A DNA stretch of 64,000 nt from Zygnema circumcarinatum (taxonomy: Eukaryota; Streptophyta; Zygnematophyceae; Zygnematales; Zygnemataceae), in contig CM074804.1 in the NCBI GenBank assembly GCA_037447605.1, forward strand, positions 6,281,955 through 6,345,954. Reading direction: 5' to 3'. The notes under the pieces were generated by a model. That model searched no databases. It was not told the DNA's origin and saw nothing but the letters and a program-made list of their open reading frames with translations. This document shows positions 1 to 10,328 of the stretch, one piece after another. Position numbers and translations under genes: made by a program. Within the stretch, counting starts at the first letter, position 1. Every line of letters starts with the position of its first letter.

Positions 1-195
1 AGGCTGTACGATTACCAAGTCCTGGGGCGCCCATGACCAATTTCGGACTTGTACGATTACCAGCGTTGACTTGCATTTGGTTCGGCACAGGTTCGGCAAA
101 GTAATCATTATTACCAATTTCTCTATCCCCGATTACCAATTACCAAGCTGTACGATTACCAAGTTTTGTTTAAGTCTGAGACCCCCTATTTGGCG
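1..195. mobile_element. Right-hand end of a DNA transposon/MITE (GTCAGACTTAA-type terminus)
   Basis: This stretch carries several copies of a short subterminal motif (TGTACGATTACCAAG and variants near 5, 51 and 147) and ends in TTTAAGTCTGAGACCCCC near 170-187. The same arrangement, with GTTGACTT then TTCGGTT, a run of short repeats and finally TTAAGTCTGACACGCCC, occurs near 62776-62904. I therefore read it as the end of an element of the same family, with its other end outside the window. No transposase is visible. The superfamily is not assigned. Confidence 0.55.
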
Positions 196-214
196 ACGGT
201 CGTGGTCTGACTCC

Positions 215-1125
215 CCCTATTAAAAAGGGGTAGTGTTACTTCCACCCCTTTTTTGAATCCAAACACCCCTTCCCGGCCGGGCAGATTTCAAAAGGGATTA
301 AACACGGAAAATACTTTTTTCACCCCTTTTTGGAATCGATACCCACCTTCTTCCGTCGGCTGATTTTATTTTTGCTAACCAAGGAAAATGATACCCCGTC
401 ACCGCATTTTGAATACTGTTATCCCGCCTCCCTGAATTTATTTTTTGAGGAAAAGAAATATCTGCATGCCCAAATCCGCTCGGAGCGGAAGATCCGTCCG
501 CCACGAGATCGTTCGTTGGTGGCCGTCCTTCACACGTGTGTGTCAATCGCTGCTGTCGATTCCCTCGCAGATCGCACCACTGCAGATCACCGTTCGATCT
601 GCAGCCGGGCTCGATCTTAGCGAATGGAAAGCGCCCACGAGCCCGTCAAAGCCGGATCGCACGTGCGAGTGCGCGCGTCCCTCGGCCTGAGATCTCGTCA
701 TTGTTAGCTCCTAGCCAATCAACATCTGCCACGTGTTATATATTTTGACGTGGAAAATTTTGATTGGTCCAAGCTCTCAATGTACCAAATTTTGGGTTCC
801 TCAAGTTGCAACCGTACGACATTTAGTACGGACAAACTTTTGAGACGACTTTGGCGGGATACGTGGGCATGTGCCATTCGCTGTGACCGAGCCCGGCTGC
901 AGATCGAACGGCGAGATATAGGCGGGATATTCAAAATGGGGTGACGAGTTATCATTTTCCTTGTTTAGCAAAAATAAAATCTGCCGATGGAGGGTGGGTA
1001 TCGATTCCAAAAAGGTGTCAAAAATGCATTTTCCGTTTTCAATCCTTTTTGAAATCTGCCCGGCCGGGAAGGGGTGTTTGGATCCAAAAAAGGGGTGGAA
1101 ATAACACTACCATTAAAAAGCAGTT
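215..1125. mobile_element. Fold-back / inverted-repeat element
   Basis: Bases ~220-435 and ~930-1118 are diverged inverted copies of each other. Both contain CACCCCTTCCCGGCCGGGCA, a CCTTTTTGGAATCGATACCC block and GGAAAATGATA in the same order on opposite strands. The similarity resumes near 588-627 versus 887-912 (CCGTTCGATCTGCAGCCGGG on opposite strands), so the left arm carries an insertion of about 150 bp. Just outside the right arm, the sequence near 1125-1160 resembles the GGGTGTCA...TTACGA termini seen at 62.1-62.9 kb. No coding sequence is credible inside it. It is best described as a non-autonomous palindromic element. Confidence 0.7.
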
Positions 1126-1436
1126 TTTCGTCACAGTTTGTTGAGTGACACCCCCCAATGGACATCCCTAGCCCTGACGGCCCCGGCTACGTACGGTACG
1201 GTACGGTCCGGCCGCCGCGGGCGGGCGGGGGGCCAATGAACGCATTGAATGCGCCGTGACGCCCCGCCCTGCTTGCCCGCCCACCGCCTGCCACCGCGAG
1301 TGACGCGTCACGTGGGACCGGCCAGGCTGGCGGGCGGGCGGCCGGCCGGCCAGCGGCAGTTACTGCTGAGCCGAGCCTTCGCGGCAGCTTCGTGCGGGCG
1401 AGCTGGTTGGTTAGTGTCCTTTTGCGGTTGGGCCTG

Positions 1437-1475
1437 CACATGACATGACATGGCATGACATGACATGACATGCGG
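1437..1475. repeat. (ACATG)n microsatellite
   Basis: Seven imperfect pentanucleotide units of CATGA/ACATG lie in a GC-rich intergenic region. Confidence 0.85.
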
Positions 1476-1521
1476 AGTGGTGGAAGCGGCAACGCAAGCG
1501 AGGTCCATGCCATCCACTTGT

Positions 1522-1612
1522 CCTTGGGTCCTTCGCGACCAGTTCCTCGTGGTTCTCCATGCCGATTTTGTCCATGTACATTTGATGGCATCATCGCCAT
1601 GGTGAGATCAAT
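1522..1612 (-). repeat. Dispersed repeat copy A
   Basis: The reverse complement of this ~90 bp segment matches 46189-46280 at roughly 85% by eye. The shared core includes ATCAAATGTACATGGACAAA and then GGTCGC.AAGGACC. A weaker third match (CCATGGGGAACCACGAG) sits near 61897. It is probably a degenerate mobile-element fragment; no function is claimed. Confidence 0.65.
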
Positions 1613-1850
1613 GCCACTTCATTCCTCCCCGAAAGGTGAAAAGTAAATGGATGCGCATCACGATTGCCAAGCAAAAGGAAGTAACAAGAGGAATGGCACC
1701 TCGCCAGGGGCGAGACCGCGCACGCCGCACCACTGCACTGGACAAACCGCCGCGGGAGTTGGACGCAAAACGTCGCACGGCCTCCGAGCACATGCCGCGG
1801 TGCCCCGCTAGCTTGCAGGGCCGCATGACGCCATGGCGAAGTGCACCCAG

Positions 1851-2010
1851 CCAACGCCAACGCCAACGCCAACGCCAACGCCAACGCCAACGCCAACGCC
1901 AACGCCAACGCCAACGCCAACGCCAACGCCAACGCCAACGCCAACGCCAACGCCAACGCCAACGCCAACGCCAACGCCAACGCCAACGCCAACGCCAACG
2001 CCAACGCCAA
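1851..2010. repeat. (CCAACG)n hexanucleotide tandem repeat, ~27 copies
   Basis: About 160 bp of uninterrupted CCAACG units lie some 300 bp upstream of the first gene's start codon. The 6-bp unit is open in several frames on both strands (Ala-Asn, Pro-Thr, Arg-Gln, Ala-Leu, Gly-Val and Arg-Trp dipeptides). Those open frames are artefacts of the repeat. Confidence 0.95.
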
Positions 2011-2313
2011 CCGTGGCCTTCCCTCGAGCACGAAGCCAAGTGGCCGGCCGGCGGACGCCATTATTAGCCATTATGACCGTACGGCTGATCGGGCGTATCT
2101 CTGGCCGTTGGTGAAGCGCGGCGCCAGCCATGTGGGCGGACGGGCGGGCCACGTGCCGCCCCGCCGCCATCAATGCCGTGCGCGAGTGAAGGCTCGCCCG
2201 CCCCCGCGCGCTATTCCTCGCCCGCCTCCGCTCTCGCTCTCGCTCTCGCGCTCACAGCACCTGCCGGCCGAAGCAGACGCGGTGGCCGCTGGAGCTCTGG
2301 GCGTGAGGGCACC
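2011..2313 (+). promoter_or_regulatory. GC-rich 5' region of the RING/TRAF/kinase gene
   Basis: This CpG-rich stretch with CTCTCG repeats near 2229-2252 leads directly to the ATG at 2314. It is presumed core promoter plus 5' UTR. No TATA box is evident. Confidence 0.4.
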
Positions 2314-5300
2314 ATGGCGGAGCAGGCGGACGCCGTCTTGTTTCTGCGCTGCCACAGCGGAGAGGAAAAGGGGGAGGAGTGCACGTGGGAGGAGGTGGCG
2401 CCCGACGGGTAAGTCGCAACAGTTTCGAAGGAAACTGATCTTGAGTCAGTCACAAACAACTCAGGCCCACACATTTGGTGAAAATCTAGTCTCCTTGGCC
2501 TGCCGGAATTTGCAGCTGAAGCCAATTCTGAACCCTCGGCTGCGTGCTGCGAGCTCGAGCTCTGCGCGGGGCTGTGCAAGCAGCATTTCTGCCTTGCGTC
2601 CTTCTGCAGGCCTTGTGCAGTTTTCTACTGCTCTGCATCATGGCTCGTCCAGGGATTGGCCCTTCATCTCTGCCCCCTGCCCGGTTTCCTCTCACTCCTG
2701 ACACTGGTTTCTATTGCTGCGTCCGGGCATGTCTCGGCTCACAACCCTGCATTGAAAGGTGGCGTCCGAAGTAGTTCTAAAAGTGAGCGCAAATGAATAT
2801 GTTATCTATTAGCGATTGCTATTGAGAGCTTTCATACCCTCAACTGTGAAGAGTCCCTCTGCATTACTTGGCAATCTCCTTTCTTAGAGTTGGGTCAATC
2901 TGACAGCATTACAGCTTCCCGACGCTGATTCGCCTGAAGCCTGTTTCTTTCAGCAAGCATAGTCTAGGTTGGCGTTTGTGCTCCGGGAAGCGGACTCAAC
3001 GCACCGGAAAACTCTCATTTTGAATTTGTTTTTCCACTTGATTAGTTAGAGAAGAGCATGTTTGCATGGGAGGCATATACAGCATTTTGTAAGCTGCTTT
3101 TAGAGTGGCGCTGCGTTCATTTACTGCCGGGAAGCTTCCCTTGTTAGGATGAGCCGTCATCACCTTTGCTCCTCCACTAATCTGCAGAATCGCACAGAAA
3201 GTTCAGAAAGAAGATTTGACGAGGCATAGATGGCCGAGACCTCGCTTTTTGCAGGTTGCTATCCATGATTTATATCTCACAATGTCTGAGGTCGTCTGGA
3301 TCAGATGCGACGTTGTCACCTGAGACTGAAGCTTTAGCATGCCATTGGTTCCTTCCGATTTATCTTCCTCTGGCAACATGCGAATGGCCTCAAAGATCCC
3401 TTTTAACTCCATTTTGTCCATATGCACAGTGAAGCGTAGACCTTCATTCTTATTACTGAATAACACAGCAGCTACCAAGCTTCTGTGGTCCCATCAGCTA
3501 AGTCTGTCATGTCCTTTCATAGGTATGCTGCTAGTTGTAGCCTCCGAAGGCAGCAGCTGACGAGTAGGTAATCCGCGGGACTCAGATCAGCACGGTCAGA
3601 GTTGCCCAATCTGGGGTTCGTACCTCGGCTAGCTGAAACTATTTCACTGCAACCTGAACTCACAATTATAAGGACACTCTTGTCACCTGAACAACTTTAT
3701 TCACACTAACATTGCGACATAAATCCTTCGCTCCAAACATGGTCCAAGTTCGTTCTGAGAGAACGACACATAGCAAGTAGAGAAGGAGAAGAGATACAAC
3801 AGATGTTATTGGAAGCAGTTATGGAAGGGATTAGCAAGTCGCCATCTGGACCTCGAGCTGCAGTCAGTTCACAACACACGCGTGAACACGTATGTGCATG
3901 TTGCCTTGCGTCACGCACTGCTGCTGAATTGAATTGACGGCCTAGGAGTCGCATAGTAAAATGGGCGCGAGGTTGGGCGTGGCTGCCAATTGCTGCAGTC
4001 TTGTCCCTCGACGGCCAACTCTGGAAGAACTTGCCGTCTCCTCCATTTCGGAGCTCATCTGCCCACTTTGCAAGCAGGTGGGCAGGGGATATTCTCTGCT
4101 TGGGAGGGGCTGTTCAAATTGCTGCCCTCAAGTGCTCTATTGGCGGTGAATTTCATTGATGCCCAATGGCATATGAATGTCTGTCTGCCTACGCATACCA
4201 GGCATAAAGATGCTTCACAGCTCATCCCTGTCTCGCTGTGCAGGTCTTCAGCATTGCAGTTACTGCTGCTTGCGGCGATGTCTTCTGCAGGTGCATCTCT
4301 CACACCCTAAATTTCAACCTGCTAAACGAACCGTCTTCTGTGTAGACTTCCGGGCTCACAATCTGACGGCAGCATGGGTACAGAGACTGTCTACGTGAGG
4401 AGACTCAGGCAAACGATGCCGCCTGTCCGATCTGTGAGCAGCCCTTAGAGGTACTCCCTCTGCCCACGTTTCCTACATTACAAGAACAGCAAACCTTCTT
4501 GCAGCAGCAGTGATGGCTGTGCTCTGGGAGAGGTGCAGGCCGGCACCCCCGCGCCCTCTCGAGCAGCGCAGAAGAGGCTGGCCACCCTCCAGATGCGCTG
4601 CGAGAATGGCCTCTCGTACGACCTCCGCAAGAGGCGCTTTACGGCTGAGGGATTCCTCGCGGAAGGCTGCCCAGTAGTGGTCGCCTATTCCGACTACCAT
4701 GCGCATTTGCAGGCACGGCATTACGCTTCGATTCTCCCCATGTCTTGCCATCCTTTTCTCTGCTTTAGCTTCAGATACCATTCTGTTTAACCGCGAGAAG
4801 GTTTCCCTTGTGTCGAGGATACGAATGCCCATTCGTGCTGGACTCAAAGGGCAGACATGTGGACGGGGATTGCAGAAATGCAGTTACACCATAGTGGCGT
4901 GCGCGTATCAGGACATGGGCTGCAGCATGGCGGTGGAACGCGCTGCCTGGAAAGCGCACTGTGCAGCCTGCAATTACCGCATGGAGCTCTGCGAGTATGA
5001 GATGTTCCCCCGACCACACAGCAAATGTATGCGGCAAGAGCAGAAGAAAAGTTGTTTCCAAGCCATGGCCTGACGCGGGGCAGAGAGCGGCGTGCAGGTG
5101 CGGGCAGGACGTGGTGCAGCTCGCGAAGGAGGAGCACCGGAAGGTGTGCAGGGCTCGTTCCATGCCCTGTCCGCACTCTCAGTTTGGCTGCGTCTTTGTG
5201 GGCACACTCGCTGCCGCAGAGGAGCATCTCAAGATATGTCCGTACGAGATGGTGAAGATGGCTCTCTACAAGCCGGTGAGTTGTGCCCTCAATGTGCCCG

Positions 5301-8300
5301 GAACACGCCCTTGACCAAATTTCTGGCTGGTACGACATGTGGGTGCTTCTAACTGAAAACGGCGCGATGTGCTTTTGGAATCTCTGAGATGTGCGTAGAG
5401 CTTTACGCGTTGGTGAATGCCCGGCCGAGTGACACATGGCACGTGTGGTGAGGTCAATGGCAGGTCGTTCAGAAGGTGTACGAGGAGTGCTTGGCGGCAG
5501 CAAAATGCGAAGCTGAGAATGTGCAGTGGAACCACAGGGGTGAATCCGACGAGCTCAGGAGACAGTTGATGGATGTGAAGGAGGGGATCGTTCTCAAATT
5601 CGACGACCAGACGAAGAATGTCCCAGAAGAGTTGAGGTAACTCCTATGTGCACACACCATGATGCTTGTACACCGTTGTAATGGTCGACGAAAATGAGGG
5701 GCGACGTCCCAAAAGAGGGACAGGAACTTGGTGCAATCCATTGTTTCACAAGGCAATAAGAAGAACAAGAAATGCGATGTAAAGAGTGACTCTTCCTGAA
5801 ATTTCTTGGAAGTGATGGAGTCTGCCAAGCATTGAATCCACTGGAAGTTATAGAAATGGAAGAGAAACATCCGGGACTGGGAAAGCAATGATCGATGGCT
5901 CTGTGTGCGCCATGCAGGGTCGACATGAAGGATAAGCTGCAGAATGCTCTCGACGTGCTCGACCTGTCCCTATCCTCACCCACGAGTTCCTCGCCCCTAC
6001 CTAGGAGTGTTCCCACGTGAGTTTTCAGTTTCTTTGGCTATTGCTCTGCCTCTCCTACATGTGATGAAAGCAAAAGCAATGATTCAATTGCATTTTGTTT
6101 CGTGCAGAACCAACAGCTCGCCTTCTAGAGGAAGTCCAGGGAGGAGTCTCCCAGAGGAGAGTATATATTCCTTTGAGGAGGTGGTGGTGTTCACCGACAA
6201 CTTCTCTAAAGCGAACCTTCTGGGCAAGGGCGGCTTTGGAGCAGTGTACAAAGGGATGCTCTACGGCACGCCTGTGGCGGTAAAGCGGCTGCATGAGGGG
6301 GGCAATGTGAGCGAATTTGAGTTTGAAGTGAGCGTCCTGCGAAGGATCCGTCATCCGCACATTGTGATGCTCATCGGGTGCAACCCCGAGTCCATGTGCA
6401 TTGTCAGCGAGTTCTTGGCGGGCGGCAGTCTCGACGATCGGCTCAAGGGGGCGGCCTGCTTCCCGCCGCTCGGCTGGGTGGACCGCCTCCGGATATGTGC
6501 GGAAATGGCTTCCGCACTGCTCTACCTGCACAGGAACGGCATCCTGCACCGCGACTTGAAGCCGGCCAACGTGCTGCTCGACCAGAACAACAGCTGCAAG
6601 CTCGTGGACATGGGCCTTGCGAAGCTATTTCAGGATACCACCACTATCATGTCTCAGCCAAAGGGCACATTCGGGTAAGCCACCACAGAGCACGCTCATG
6701 GTCCTCCAAGCCCGCCTAACGGCCCCATCCCCTGACTAACGTTCCCATACTCTAATCTGCAGATACATCGACCCCTTCCAGCTGCAAACCGGCCAGCTCT
6801 CCCGCTCCTCCGACGTATACGCTTTGGGTCTGATCATCCTGCAGCTCCTGACCGGCCATCGGCGCATCCAGGCCGTCCATCAGGTCCTGGAGGCGTGCGG
6901 GCCGGCCGCCCCGCGCCGTGACCTGGAGGTCGCGAGCGAGGTGTTCCTGCAGCGGCTGGACCCCTCCGCGGGGCGGTGGGGTCATGACCAGGCGCGGGCG
7001 GTCCTGCGGGTCGCGCTGCAGTGCGTGGAGCGGAGCAAGGGGGCGCGCCCGGACCTGCAGGCGGAGGTGCAGCCCGCGCTCTTCCACGCGGCGGAGGGGG
7101 CCAAGGCGGCCGCCGCGCTGCTGCAGGGGAGGGCCAAGGCGGCCATGCCGAGAGGGGACGGATTTTCGGGCAGAGGGCAGGCTGATGAGGTGCAGCCCTT
7201 GCAAGGACTCGCGCACAGGGCGGGAGGGAGGAAGTTGGCGAAGACTCAGAGTGATGGTGCAGCTGCGGCAGTAGAGAGGAATGAGGTCCCGAACAGTACT
7301 AGATGGGCCTCGCCTATGAAGGTTCGGAAACTTTTGCCTGACACGCAGCACGTTTGTCTTGCGGGTGGTGTTTCTTTGTACCGCATACGTTGCCTTTTTT
7401 TGAGGTGTGAAGGTGACACTTCACCTCACCGTCTTTTGTGTGTGACTTGGTGGCGGTGACAGACTGAGCATACAGCGCAAAAGCATAGCCGTAGCGGCCC
7501 TCAGCAGTTGTATTCATCCTCGGACTCGCGGCCCATTCCCTGCTACGATGCGTCCTTGTCGCTGTCGTCATCGACAGCGTCAGGCAGCTTCAGCTCGGAC
7601 CTGGCGCAGGCCCCACCTCCTGTGAGCCTGCACTCCCAGTAGACTGCAGGAAGATGTCGCTGCTTGTAGCTCTACTGCTCAGCTCCCATATGGAATGACT
7701 GTAAACAATAGAATGTGGTGGGAAAACGGGGAAGGAAGGACAAATATGTTTCGCTGATGCATTGTTTGAATCCCAGGTTTTCTTCACCCCTTTGTTGGCT
7801 GCTCGGCAGTGATCCTCCATGTCAAAAGGGACCGGTGGCCTAACCTCTTGGCGGAGACTGTGTGACAGAATGAAGCTTGGATCTCAAATCGCGAAAGGAC
7901 TGCGAAGGCGGGAAGTTCTGAACTAGACGACGAAGGAGAGCAACAGTCACCGGATGCAGTGGTGGGTTCTCCTGCTAGCTCACTCGACTGATATGCTGGA
8001 GATGGACTAGACAGGGATGAGGGAGAAGCCAAGGGCATGCTTTAGGGAAGCAAGGTCAGCATGTGAACAGGGGGTGCAGATTGGGCGAGAGAGCGCTCTT
8101 TGTTGGTCGCGGGACTAACTGGACTGTGTTCAACAAGCTAGTAAAAATAGCTTCTGCATTGCTAAGGACGAGCTGACATGGTGACGAGGGGGGTAAAAAG
8201 GGCAAATCAACAGCATGATCGTCGGTTACTTGATAAGTGCACTTCAATGTATTTGTATAACAGTAGGATTTGTAGGGAGAAAACACTTGGCCTGTGACTT

Positions 8301-9620
8301 CGTCACCCAAACGATCGCCAGCCTACCGCCCCATCACGCAACGCCACGGCACCGAATTGAGCACGAAACGAATTTATTCGTTGGTCAGTTTAGTTGATGT
8401 CAAATTCCAAAGGTTCCCCTATCCTTGCAAACATTTGTTAGGAAAATTTGTTCATTCTGCCTTCCGATTCTGTCCTGCATGTGCAGGCAGTTCTTGAGGA
8501 AGTGCAGGTGCTGCGGAAGCATGCACGGAAGCAGCACGCACGCAGAGAGCACCTCAAAGCGCTCGACACGTTCGCCCTCGCCTTGGACCGTCTGCCCGCA
8601 GGACACCCCATGCGGGCGGACCTGCACAGGTGAACCCCACCCACATCTCAATGTGCATCATGAGCCTTGTACGCAAGGTTAGTTAGAGGCTCATTCATAT
8701 ATTGATTGATAATAGCATTCACAACCCTTGAACGAGTCTGACAAGTGCGGCGCGGGCGGGTGTGCGCAGCTGCCGGGCGGAGTGCGTGTTGGACGTGGCC
8801 CCCCTGCAGTACAGCGGCGCGGCGGTGGAGGTCGTCAAGGAGTGCACGCAGGCCCTCGCGGCGGCCCCGCCCCACGCGTGGGCGCTCATCTGCCGCGCGC
8901 ACGCGTACGAGGCCCTCGGGAACTGGCGACTCGCGGAGATGGACCTGGACACCCTGCTAAGGGTAAGAGGGGGGGAATGGAAAGGGGAGGGAGGGAGGGA
9001 GGAGGGGGAGGGAGGAGGGGGAGGGAGGGAGGCGCGGGCTTCTGACAAAAAACTGGTCTTTGAAATGGGTGCAGATTGATCCCAACAATAGCAGGGCCTT
9101 GGAGCTTCGACGCACTTTGCAGGCGGAGCGGTTGCGGGCAACAAACTCTGCACAGTTGCCCTCCTCAATGCTGGACGATGCAGACTCCCTTGCTGTTAGT
9201 GTGAGGCTCCATGCCCTACGTCCTCAACTCAACTTTCCTTCATATCTGTACATGGTTCAGAGAGCTTATCGAGGAAAGGTTTGGGGGGTATCAGGACATT
9301 GGAGGCGTTCACTTTGGTGATACTTGCCAGGGCTGTGGGGTGACACCTATCTGCGGTCTTCTCTTCAGATCATTCCGGTGAGCTCCAAACCGCATTGTTT
9401 GTGCAGCAGTGTACCTACCAGCTAGTGGGGGAAAAGGGTCACTTCATCGGTAGTAGTAAGGTTGTTGATGGAAGCGAGAGGTGACAGCGACAGCATGAAA
9501 TGCCCCGCCGCCGCTGATGTGCCTTCATACTGAATGTACAAACGTGTTTGGGTACTCCTGAGGGTGCAGGCGCCGGGATTTTCAGCTTTGCAGATCCTGC
9601 AGGCTCAAGTGGAGCTCTAA
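2314..9620 (+). CDS. RING + TRAF-type zinc finger + coiled coil + PUB-type protein kinase + TPR protein
   Basis: This is a predicted E3-ligase/kinase fusion. Exons: 2314-2408, 3999-4077, 4244-4290, 4384-4450, 4539-4712, 4876-5026, 5088-5275, 5464-5636, 5918-6016, 6108-6674, 6763-~7321 (donor uncertain; 7189 also possible), 7505-7621, 8487-8629, 8770-8962, 9075-9278, 9570-9620. Phases agree at every joined junction. Residues ~53-93 form a RING (CPLCKQ ... CGDVFCRDCL ... CPICEQ) with Asp where His is usual. Residues ~113-258 hold TRAF-type fingers (GCPVV..H..LQKC, DMGCSM, FGCVF..H..ICPY). A charged helical stretch follows (~267-325). The kinase (~378-690) has GKGGFGAVYKG, VAVKRL and HRDLKPANVLL, but DMG for DFG and DPF for the usual DPE. 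Its C-lobe ending (RPDLQAEV) resembles plant U-box kinases. TPR-like helices follow (ALGNWRLAEMDLDTLL, then IDPNNSRALELR). The 4713 intron uses a GC donor. The 3' end is uncertain; see the Sel1 block. Confidence 0.8.
3203..3478 (-). other. Possible minus-strand exon inside intron 1 of the kinase gene
   Basis: A minus-strand open frame contains FTVHMDKMELKGIFEAIRM, is rich in charged residues, and is followed by a possible donor (TCTCAG|GTGACA, near 3312-3323). It may be an exon of a small nested gene or a relic. I do not recognise the family and found no partner exons. Confidence 0.25.
8963..9035 (+). repeat. (GGGA)n purine tract in an intron
   Basis: A G-rich GGGA/GGAGGGA run directly follows the donor at 8963 in a short intron of the kinase/TPR gene. 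It is a potential G-quadruplex-forming sequence in the transcript. Confidence 0.8.
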
Positions 9621-10328
9621 ATCAGAGGAGTTTGAGGAGGTGGCACCACCAGTAAGTGGTTGAGCAAGTGTTGCTTCCTGTCTTTTCTCCACAGTGATGC
9701 AGCTTTCAAGGCAATCCCTGGACTAGCAGATTCAGGTCTGCAATCTCAAATGGTTGGCTCCTGCGGAGGGGGCTTTAGTCCTTATCAACCTAACCAAAGA
9801 AATTTCTTGCTATTCTCCCTTGAATCGCTGGACATGCAGGAGAACTCCAATGCTCTCTTCCTGTACTCCCTTGGCTACGGCCATGGTGCATGCATTATCC
9901 GCAACAAGCGGGACACCATTCGTCTCCTGCAGAAAGCCTCTCAGCGTGGTCACCCCTTGGCGAAGACAGCGCTTGGCCATGCCTATCGCCAGGGAGATGG
10001 CGTGGATCAGGACGATAATGCTGCTGCAAAGTGGCTGAGCTTGGGAGCCACCATGCCAGACGAGCAGTATGAGCTCGGGCGGCTGTACAAGGAGGGCAAG
10101 ACCGTGAGCAAGGACCTGCAAGAGGCGGTGCGCCTCCTCTCCCTGGCGGCTGTGCAGGGCCACGCGGGGGCCCGCATGGAGCTCGCGCAGTGCTACGCAG
10201 AGGGCCGCGGAGTGGCGCCCGACAGTGAGGAGGCCGCGCGGCTCTTCCGCCTGGCGGCAGTTGCAGCAGAGGCCGACCATATGAAAGCGCAGCTCAAGCT
10301 GGGGACATCTGTGGCGGGAAAAAAGTGA
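9570..10328 (+). CDS. Sel1-repeat coding block (C-terminal part of the upstream gene, or a separate gene)
   Basis: Two exons are supported: 9570-9651 (donor GTAAGT) and 9693-10328. The second encodes tandem Sel1/TPR-like helical repeats: AKTALGHAYRQGDGVDQDDN..AAKWLSLGA, YELGRLYKEGKTVSKDLQEA, and MELAQCYAEGRGVAPDSEEA..LFRLAA. Sel1 repeats are scaffold modules common in proteins linked to ER-associated degradation and signalling. Exon 9570-9651 can be read in two frames. One follows the TPR exon directly and stops at 9618-9620. The other is in phase with the Sel1 exon but needs a phase-1 junction upstream that I could not place. The first in-frame ATG in the Sel1 exon is at 9750. A single TPR-plus-Sel1 protein is attractive but unproven. 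Confidence 0.6.

Noticed and set aside
1591-2701. Long open frames of Ala-Leu, Arg-Trp, Gly-Val, Pro-Thr, Arg-Gln and Ala-Asn dipeptides on both strands
   Set aside because: They are all translations of the CCAACG tandem repeat, which is open in several frames. They have no independent coding signal.
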